Shown here one piece after another: positions 32,506 through 37,443 of a DNA stretch of 37,443 nt. How positions within the stretch are numbered: the first letter of the stretch is position 1; each line of letters opens with the position of its first letter. The DNA comes from Kiritimatiellia bacterium. Its GTDB lineage: Bacteria > Verrucomicrobiota > Kiritimatiellia > RFP12 > UBA1067. The translations under genes were made by a program, and so were the position numbers. The notes below the pieces were generated by a model. It saw only the letters and a program-made list of their open reading frames with translations, was not told the origin of the DNA and did not search any database. Where the stretch lies: assembly GCA_017525475.1 (NCBI GenBank), contig JAFXST010000077.1, positions 1 through 37,443 on the forward strand. The letters run 5' to 3'.

Positions 32506-32534
32506 ATTATACCATATTCCCCCGCCAAATGCAA
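32506..32534 (-). promoter_or_regulatory. Promoter of sir2; predicts a leaderless mRNA
   Basis: Read on the minus strand: -35 TTGCAT (32534-32529), 17-bp spacer, -10 TATAAT (32511-32506), extended by TGG. Seven bases separate the -10 from the start ATG at 32498, so transcription should begin at or next to the A of the ATG. Confidence 0.75.
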
Positions 32535-32557
32535 GTGCCTCGGCGATAACTTTCCGC

Positions 32558-32586
32558 TTGCGTTTGGGGCGGAAATTTGGTATAAT
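32558..32586 (+). promoter_or_regulatory. Promoter of the VIT/vWA gene
   Basis: The -35 is TTGCGT (32558-32563), spacer 17 bp, -10 TATAAT (32581-32586), extended by TGG at 32578-32580. The ATG at 32617 has a strong Shine-Dalgarno AGGAGG (32605-32610). Its -35 starts 23 bp from that of the divergent sir2 promoter. Confidence 0.75.
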
Positions 32587-32616
32587 ACTTGAAGGTAGCG
32601 GAAAAGGAGGGGTAAG

Positions 32617-35142
32617 ATGAACCATAGATGCATAGTGGCGGCGGTCGCATTGGCGGTGGTGCAGGGCGCGGCGGCGCAGGCGCTGGAGCCGGTGCAGCCG
32701 ACGATCGCCATCGGGGATCGGCGCGCGGACGAAAAGCCGGTGGCGATCGAAACTTCCGAGCAGGAGCTGGAGCATAACGGGCTCTTCCGCCGCGTCAAGA
32801 CTTCGCTCGTCTTCACCAACCCCAACCGTCGCGTCATGGGCGGCGAATTGGAGTTTCCCCTGCCCGAAGGCGCGGTGGTGTGCGGCTATGCGCTGGAGGT
32901 GGGCGGCGTCATGGTGCCGGGCGTCGTGACCGCCAAGGACAAGGCGCGCGTGGCGTTCGAAAGCGAAAAGGCCAAGGGGGTGGATCCGGGGCTAGTCGAG
33001 CAGGTGAAGGGCAATCGGTGGAAGACGCGGATTTTCCCGCTGGAGCCAGGTCGTCCACGCCGGGCGGAAATCGAGTGGATTGCGCAGGTTGAGGGAGGAG
33101 AGGTAACAGGTAACAGGGAAGAGGGAACAGGGGAGGTGTATGAGCGCGATGGCGACGAGATTTTCGCGGGGCGGAGAGGCGACAAGCTTAACGACGAGGC
33201 GGCGGACGCGATCGGGAATTTCCGGCAAGGCGTAATCCTTTGGGACGGTAGCCGTAGCGCCGAGGGCAAGGCGGATAAGTGGCTGGCGAAGCTCGCGCAA
33301 TTGCCGGAAACGGGCGACTGGCGGCTCATTGTCTTCAGGAACGATACGGAAGCGCTTGCGGTTAGTTCGCGGGCGGAATTGTTGGCGGCGCTCGCCCAAG
33401 TAGTTTATGATGGCGGCACCGATATCGGCCAGGCGCTAACGGCGGCGGGCGATGCGCCTACGCTCCTTTTTACCGACGAAATCGATACTCTGGGCCTTGT
33501 CCGTCCCCGCTACGAGTCGCTAGCCAATATTACGATCGCTTCGCGTGAATCGGTGCGGCGGGCGATTGCGGTCCGTAAGCTTAATGAAGGCGAAGCGGTG
33601 CCGGCAGGGGCGGAGGTTCGCGAGTCGCGGCTTTTGGCCACAGTCTGGGCGGCCGAGCGCATGGCCGATTTGGCCGAACAGGCGGAGGATCGCCGTGACG
33701 AATTTTTGGCGCTGGGGCGCAGGTACGGCGTAGTTGGCGCCGGCACGAGCCTCATCGTACTCGAAAACCTCGAGCAATACCTCGAGCACCAGATCGAACC
33801 GCCCGAGTCGCTCTCGTTCCATGGCGAGTGGGTGCGGCGCATGCAGGCGCGGGACGCCGAGATCGAAAAGTCGCGCAACGACTTGGAGCACCTGGCGGCG
33901 CTGTTGGAACTTTGGGAAGCGCGCGTAAGCTGGTGGAACGATCCTATCCCGCCTCGGGCCACGCCCAGCAGCGGACTTTTCGATAATGAAGATGCGAATG
34001 AAGATACGGCGGCTACCGGCGCCGTGCCGGTGCGCAATGCGATGGAGATGCGTCGGTCGCGGAGGCACGAGGAGAGCGCGATGGCTAGCGACGAAATGGA
34101 AGAAATGGAGCCGGAGCCTACCATACATTGCGCCTCGATGCCCGCGGCGGAACCGGTGGAGCCTCGTAAAAAGACTTCCCAGGCGGGTGGCGGCGGGGCC
34201 ACTATCGCCATCAAGCCCTGGACGAGCGATGCGCCGTATTTGCGCACGATCGAAGCGGCGGACGACAAGTATGCGGCGTATCTCAAGGAGCGCCTCGATT
34301 ACGGCACTTCGCCCGCGTTCTATATGGATGTCGCGAGCCTCTTTTTGCGGCAGGGCGACCACCGCCTCGCGAAGCGCATCCTCTCCAATATGGCGGAGTT
34401 CAAGCTGGAGGATGCGGCCGTTTGGCGCGCGATGGGCTGGCGGCTCAGGGAAGCTGGCGAATACGAGGCGGCCATCCGGTGCTTTGCGCAGGCGCTGCGC
34501 CTAAGGAGCGAAGAAGGGCAGGCGCGGCGCGATTTGGCGCTCGTCTTGTCCGAGCACGGCAAAAAGACGTGTGACGCGGCGGAGCTTACGCAGGCGATGG
34601 CGCTTTTGAAGGAGGCGGCGTTCGTCAACTGGCCGCGGCGCAGCTCGCGGCGGTCGAACGACCGGCAAGTCGCGATTATCGCGCTCGAAGAACTTAACGC
34701 GCTTGTCTCCTGGTGCCAAAAACACGTGCCCGAGGCGCAGGCGCCCCAACTCGCCCCCGAGTTTAGGCGGGATCTCCCCGTAAAAATCCGGATCGCGCTT
34801 TCGTGGGACGCCGACGAAACCGATATCGATATCCATGTTCTCGAGCCCGATGGCGAGGAGGCGTTCTACCGCCACCGCCGCACTTCGACGGGCGGCTTCG
34901 TGGGCGAGGACGTGACGACCGGCTACGGCCCCGAGGAATATCTGCGCAAGGAGGGTACGGGCAAGTTCCGGATCCTTGCAAACTATTTCGCCTCGCACCA
35001 AACCGAACTTACGGGGGCGGTTGTCGCCACCGCCACGGTCTATACCGACTGGGGCACCGACCAGGAGCAGATGCAGATGCTGACGATGCGCCTCGATAGC
35101 CCCAAGGAGAAGGTGGAAATCGGCGCGGTCGAAATCAAGTAG
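32617..35142 (+). CDS. Secreted VIT / vWA-like / TPR / DUF2135 multidomain protein
   Basis: An 841-residue exported protein (signal peptide about 1-21). Residues about 35-160 match the VIT domain (LEHNGLFRRVKTSLVFTNPN, then GGELEFPLPEGAVVCGYALE). A compact vWA-like region follows with ILWDGSRSAEG (DxSxS), the Thr of DGGTDIGQAL and the Asp of LLFTDEID, so a metal site is plausible. At about 560-650 TPR-like helices occur (YLKERLDYG, DVASLFLRQGDHRLAKRIL, AIRCFAQALRL). From about 720 the C-terminus is DUF2135/YfaP-like: IRIALSWDADETDIDIHVLEPDGE, cited as WDADETDIDIHVLEP, and TGYGPEEYL. It may be a surface or periplasmic adhesion or scaffold protein. A low-complexity purine-rich stretch is at 33091-33140. 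Confidence 0.87.
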   Translation: MNHRCIVAAVALAVVQGAAAQALEPVQPTIAIGDRRADEKPVAIETSEQELEHNGLFRRVKTSLVFTNPNRRVMGGELEFPLPEGAVVCGYALEVGGVMVPGVVTAKDKARVAFESEKAKGVDPGLVEQVKGNRWKTRIFPLEPGRPRRAEIEWIAQVEGGEVTGNREEGTGEVYERDGDEIFAGRRGDKLNDEAADAIGNFRQGVILWDGSRSAEGKADKWLAKLAQLPETGDWRLIVFRNDTEALAVSSRAELLAALAQVVYDGGTDIGQALTAAGDAPTLLFTDEIDTLGLVRPRYESLANITIASRESVRRAIAVRKLNEGEAVPAGAEVRESRLLATVWAAERMADLAEQAEDRRDEFLALGRRYGVVGAGTSLIVLENLEQYLEHQIEPPESLSFHGEWVRRMQARDAEIEKSRNDLEHLAALLELWEARVSWWNDPIPPRATPSSGLFDNEDANEDTAATGAVPVRNAMEMRRSRRHEESAMASDEMEEMEPEPTIHCASMPAAEPVEPRKKTSQAGGGGATIAIKPWTSDAPYLRTIEAADDKYAAYLKERLDYGTSPAFYMDVASLFLRQGDHRLAKRILSNMAEFKLEDAAVWRAMGWRLREAGEYEAAIRCFAQALRLRSEEGQARRDLALVLSEHGKKTCDAAELTQAMALLKEAAFVNWPRRSSRRSNDRQVAIIALEELNALVSWCQKHVPEAQAPQLAPEFRRDLPVKIRIALSWDADETDIDIHVLEPDGEEAFYRHRRTSTGGFVGEDVTTGYGPEEYLRKEGTGKFRILANYFASHQTELTGAVVATATVYTDWGTDQEQMQMLTMRLDSPKEKVEIGAVEIK
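33091..33140. repeat. Purine-rich imperfect repeat inside the VIT/vWA gene
   Basis: The stretch contains GGTAACA twice in tandem, then GGGAAGA, GGGAACA and GGGGAGG units, a roughly 7-base imperfect array, almost free of C. It is translated as a Gly/Glu-rich linker (VEGGEVTGNREEGTGEVYE) between VIT and vWA parts. Composition differs clearly from the surrounding GC-rich codons, which suggests an inserted or expanded repeat. Confidence 0.6.
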
Positions 35143-35159
35143 CGTTGGCTTGGGGCGGC

Positions 35160-36512
35160 ATGGGCGGCGAGGACAACCGGTTTGGCGTTTGGCGGGTGAC
35201 GCGGTTTTACGTGCCGCTCATGCTGCAGGCGTTCTCGCAGTCGATCTCCTACCCGCTCGTCGCCAGCATCGTGACCCACGGCCCCTTGGGCGTCAACGCG
35301 CTCACCGGCTTTGCGCAAGGCCAGGCGGTGATGTTCATGATCGGCCTCTTGGGCGGCGGGCTCGTCACCACCGGCATGGTGCATGCGCACGACTGGAGCG
35401 GCTACCGCGCCTTCCGGCGGCTCAATACCTGGATGATGGTGTCGCTCCTCTTGCTCCAGTGCGTGCCGGCCATCCATCCCTTCGACAAGCTCGTGTTCCG
35501 CGGCGCCTTGAGCCTGAGCCCGGAACTCGCGGAGATCGCGCGCTGGACGCTCTTGGGCGGCGTCGTCATGAACGGCGGCTTCTTCTTGCGCAACTTGCCG
35601 CTCGTGGTCCTTTTCAACAATCTCGAAAGCGGCAAGGCCAACAACGCTACGCTCGTGAGGATCGCGCTTACGCTCCTTTGCGCGCTTGTCTTTCCGCGCC
35701 TCGGGCTCGTGGGGCCCTGGTGGGGACTTGCCGCCATGTCGGCGGGCGTGTTGGTGGAGTGGCTCGTCACTTGGCGGTACGCGCGGCCCTACGTGCGCGC
35801 GCTTAAAACGGCCAAGGGCGATTTGCCCTGGAAGCGCCACCGCCCCGACGACATCCTCGCGGCCAAGCGACGCTGGCTGTTGGTGGCCGGGCAATTCCGC
35901 TTTATGTTGCCGCTGTCGCTGGGCGCTTTCGTGCTCGCCATTTCGCCGCTGGCGATCGCCGGTTTCGTGGGGCGCGCCGCCTTCAGCCCCGAGGTGATGC
36001 TGGCCACCCATTACGTGACGATCGGCGTGGCCAACCCCGTAGGGTTTGCCGCGCTGCGGATGCAGGCCGTGGCCATTGCCTTCCCGCCTGCATATCCGGG
36101 CGATCGCCGCACGCTCTGGTATGCGCTGTTGGCGGGCGCGGTGTATGGCGGGGCGCTCCTGGTCTTTTCGATGCCGGCCGTGGCGGATGCGTATTTCGGC
36201 GTTTACCAGAACGTGAAGCCCGAGCATCTCGGCTATGCGCGCTCGGCGATCGCCGCCTATTGCCTATGGCCGGTGCTGCAAGCGGTGCGGGCGAGGGCCG
36301 AAGGCCTGGCCGCAGTACGCAAGCGCCCGTCGGCGGTGATGGCGGGGCAATTCGCTTATCTCTTGTCGCTCGTCGCGGCATTGGCCGCGATGCTCTACTT
36401 GGGCGTAGTAGGGTGGAAGATGGCCGTCTTCGGCACCTACGCCGCCACTTTGGCGACTATCGCCGTAATCTATGCCGCGCTTGCCGGCCACAGGACAACC
36501 TTAAAACTATGA
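35160..36512 (+). CDS. MOP-superfamily (MATE/flippase-like) multi-pass membrane protein
   Basis: A 450-residue protein with about twelve predicted membrane helices. Features: FYVPLMLQAFSQSISYPLVAS in the first helix, ALTGFAQGQAVMFMIGLLGGG, RNLPLVVLFNNLESGKANNATLVRIAL, and a second half starting FRFMLPLSLGAFVLAISPLAIAGF. This suggests a MATE or polysaccharide/lipid flippase-like exporter, but I cannot place it in a defined subfamily. ATG 35160 is preferred over TTG 35145, 15 nt earlier in the same frame; neither has a good SD. The stop overlaps the BASS gene (ATGA). Confidence 0.72.
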   Translation: MGGEDNRFGVWRVTRFYVPLMLQAFSQSISYPLVASIVTHGPLGVNALTGFAQGQAVMFMIGLLGGGLVTTGMVHAHDWSGYRAFRRLNTWMMVSLLLLQCVPAIHPFDKLVFRGALSLSPELAEIARWTLLGGVVMNGGFFLRNLPLVVLFNNLESGKANNATLVRIALTLLCALVFPRLGLVGPWWGLAAMSAGVLVEWLVTWRYARPYVRALKTAKGDLPWKRHRPDDILAAKRRWLLVAGQFRFMLPLSLGAFVLAISPLAIAGFVGRAAFSPEVMLATHYVTIGVANPVGFAALRMQAVAIAFPPAYPGDRRTLWYALLAGAVYGGALLVFSMPAVADAYFGVYQNVKPEHLGYARSAIAAYCLWPVLQAVRARAEGLAAVRKRPSAVMAGQFAYLLSLVAALAAMLYLGVVGWKMAVFGTYAATLATIAVIYAALAGHRTTLKL

Positions 36513-37327
36513 TTATCAGCATTCTCTTGGGCGTCGTGATGTTCGGGATGGGACTTGCGACCAAACTCGAAGACTTCAAGGTGGTGTTTAGCCGCCCCAA
36601 AGATATCGCCATCGGCTGCGCGGCGCAGTATACGGTAATGCCGGCGCTCGCGTGGGTGCTGGCGCGGCTCTTCAATCTCGACGAGGCGCTGACGGTGGGC
36701 GTCATTCTCGTGGGGTGCTGCCCCGGCGGCACCGCCTCGAACGTGATGACGTATCTCGCCAAAGGCGATTTGGCGCTGTCGGTGGGGATGACGGGCGTCT
36801 CCACGCTCCTCTCGCCGATCCTCACGCCGGCCTTGACGCTCCTCTTGGCGGGCAAGACGGTGGAGGTCGACGCCGCCGGGATGTTCGTGGGCATTTTGTG
36901 GGTGGTCATCTTGCCCATCGCCCTGGGCTGTGCGGCCAAGCGGTTTTTTCCCAAGGCGACCGGGCGCATCGTGCGCTTTATGCCCATCGTCTCTTCGGCC
37001 GCCATCGCCATCATCTTGGCGCTGGTCGTCTCCGCCAATTTTAGCCGGCTTGCTACCGGCGGCCTCGCCGTCGTGGCCGTCGTCGTCCTGCACAACGGCT
37101 GCGGCCTCGCGATCGGGTATCTCCTCGCCGCCGCGCTGCGCCTTGCCGAACCCAAGCGCCGGGCGCTTGCGATCGAAGTAGGCATGCAGAACTCGGGCCT
37201 CGCCGCCAGTCTCGCCGCCGCCCACTTCGCCGCCTATCCCATGGCCGCGGTGCCTGGCGCCATCTTCAGCGTGTGGCACAACGTGAGCGGCGCCATCGTC
37301 GCCCGCCGCTTCGCCCAAGCCCAGTAG
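36509..37327 (+). CDS. Bile acid:sodium symporter (BASS) family transporter
   Basis: A 272-residue membrane protein with about nine to ten helices. It begins IISILLGVVMFGMGLATKLEDF and carries the BASS signatures VILVGCCPGGTASNVMTYLAKGD and IEVGMQNSGLAASLAAAHF (the two crossing motifs that bind sodium and substrate). Family members import bile acids, pantoate, pyruvate or other organic anions; the specificity here is unknown. ATG 36509 overlaps the upstream stop by 4 nt. Confidence 0.92.
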   Translation: MIISILLGVVMFGMGLATKLEDFKVVFSRPKDIAIGCAAQYTVMPALAWVLARLFNLDEALTVGVILVGCCPGGTASNVMTYLAKGDLALSVGMTGVSTLLSPILTPALTLLLAGKTVEVDAAGMFVGILWVVILPIALGCAAKRFFPKATGRIVRFMPIVSSAAIAIILALVVSANFSRLATGGLAVVAVVVLHNGCGLAIGYLLAAALRLAEPKRRALAIEVGMQNSGLAASLAAAHFAAYPMAAVPGAIFSVWHNVSGAIVARRFAQAQ

Positions 37328-37361
37328 CCGCTTGGCGATTGTGCCGGTTTGAGGCCTGGAA

Positions 37362-37395
37362 AAGGGGGATGAAAAATTTCTTAAAATACCCCCTT
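37362..37395. repeat. Inverted repeat AAGGGGG...CCCCCTT
   Basis: The arms AAGGGGG (37362-37368) and CCCCCTT (37389-37395) are exact complements across a 20-bp AT-rich loop. The right arm ends in the -35 of the next promoter, so it may be an operator or a hairpin at the end of the upstream operon. Confidence 0.55.
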
Positions 37396-37423
37396 GACAG
37401 GCGAACGGAATTTTTGCTATAAT
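37394..37423 (+). promoter_or_regulatory. Consensus promoter at the window's end
   Basis: The -35 is TTGACA (37394-37399), spacer 18 bp, and the -10 is TATAAT (37418-37423) extended by TGC at 37415-37417. It is the closest match to consensus in the window. The gene it drives lies beyond base 37443. Confidence 0.85.
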
Positions 37424-37438
37424 ATGCGACCGTTCGCC
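37400..37438. promoter_or_regulatory. Inverted repeat GGCGAACGG...CCGTTCGCC flanking the -10
   Basis: The arms (37400-37408 and 37430-37438) are perfect 9-bp complements separated by 21 bp that include the -10. The right arm falls at the predicted transcription start. It could be a repressor site in which both half-sites flank the -10. Confidence 0.6.
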
Positions 37439-37443
37439 CGAAA

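Noticed and set aside
32499-32837. Longer N-terminus for Sir2 (about 110 extra residues)
   Set aside because: It would run through the divergent promoter pair and the start of the VIT gene, and the extra residues resemble no sirtuin domain. ATG 32498 matches the family start.
1-37443. CRISPR array, prophage, transposon or defence island
   Set aside because: No regularly spaced repeats, integrase, transposase, toxin-antitoxin or restriction-type gene was found; nearly all space is filled by identifiable chromosomal genes.

Overview
The window is a 37.4 kb, GC-rich and extremely gene-dense bacterial chromosome segment. Apart from one minus-strand gene (sir2) everything is transcribed to the right, and no non-coding stretch exceeds about 190 bases. 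I see no tRNA, rRNA, CRISPR array, phage or insertion sequence. The content suggests an anaerobic, glycan-using, Gram-negative member of the Verrucomicrobiota/Kiritimatiellota/Lentisphaerota group. Reasons: an oxygen-sensitive class III ribonucleotide reductase, a class I [4Fe-4S] fumarase, FadL and secretin outer-membrane proteins, a PilM/N-PilO-secretin-coiled-coil cluster like the Amuc_1098-1101 region of Akkermansia, LamG plus autotransporter-associated repeat proteins, DUF3472 and a sialate O-acetylesterase. This placement is inference; no rRNA is present to confirm it.

Layout. 1-2924: nrdD (3' part), nrdG, ispH and a DsbD-like gene, each overlapping the next. 2925-4898: a strong promoter with palindromic operator-like repeats, a FadL/OmpP1 outer-membrane channel and a TetR regulator overlapping it. 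4899-9823: a leaderless promoter driving an HTH-PtsN fusion, a HAD phosphatase, a DUF3472 protein, homoserine dehydrogenase and aspartate kinase. 9828-14986: the pilus/secretion-like cluster. 14983-22463: ychF, a SurA-like protein without PPIase domain, a sialate O-acetylesterase split by an in-frame stop, a TrmH-type methyltransferase, a BatB-like vWA protein, queD, an SGNH-fold protein lacking its catalytic serine, and a LamG/PATR protein. 22468-24748: nadA and two-subunit fumarase. 24871-31779: promoter, rpsP-rplS-trmD, a GH10-like secreted protein, an MBL hydrolase, an AEC transporter, a U32 peptidase and dinB. 31776-32498 (minus): sir2, divergent from a VIT/vWA/TPR/DUF2135 protein, a MOP-type membrane protein and a BASS-family transporter. 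The window ends on a consensus promoter surrounded by nested inverted repeats.

Two themes stand out. First, genes are packed by stop/start overlap: seventeen adjacent same-strand pairs overlap, usually by 4 nt (ATGA/GTGA) or 1 nt (TGATG), often between functionally unrelated genes, and dinB/sir2 share one CTAG as both stop codons. Second, all six promoters I can read have an extended -10 of the form TGN-TA(T/C)AAT with a TTG-starting -35 at 17-18 bp, and two place the start codon only 7-8 nt below the -10, which predicts leaderless mRNAs. Several proteins lack a residue or domain normally essential: an NrdD zinc ligand, the SGNH serine, the PPIase domain, and an intact esterase frame. These are the most checkable oddities. 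I did not find a clear new defence or mobile system; the best candidate for an under-described system is the secretin/coiled-coil cluster at 9828-14986.
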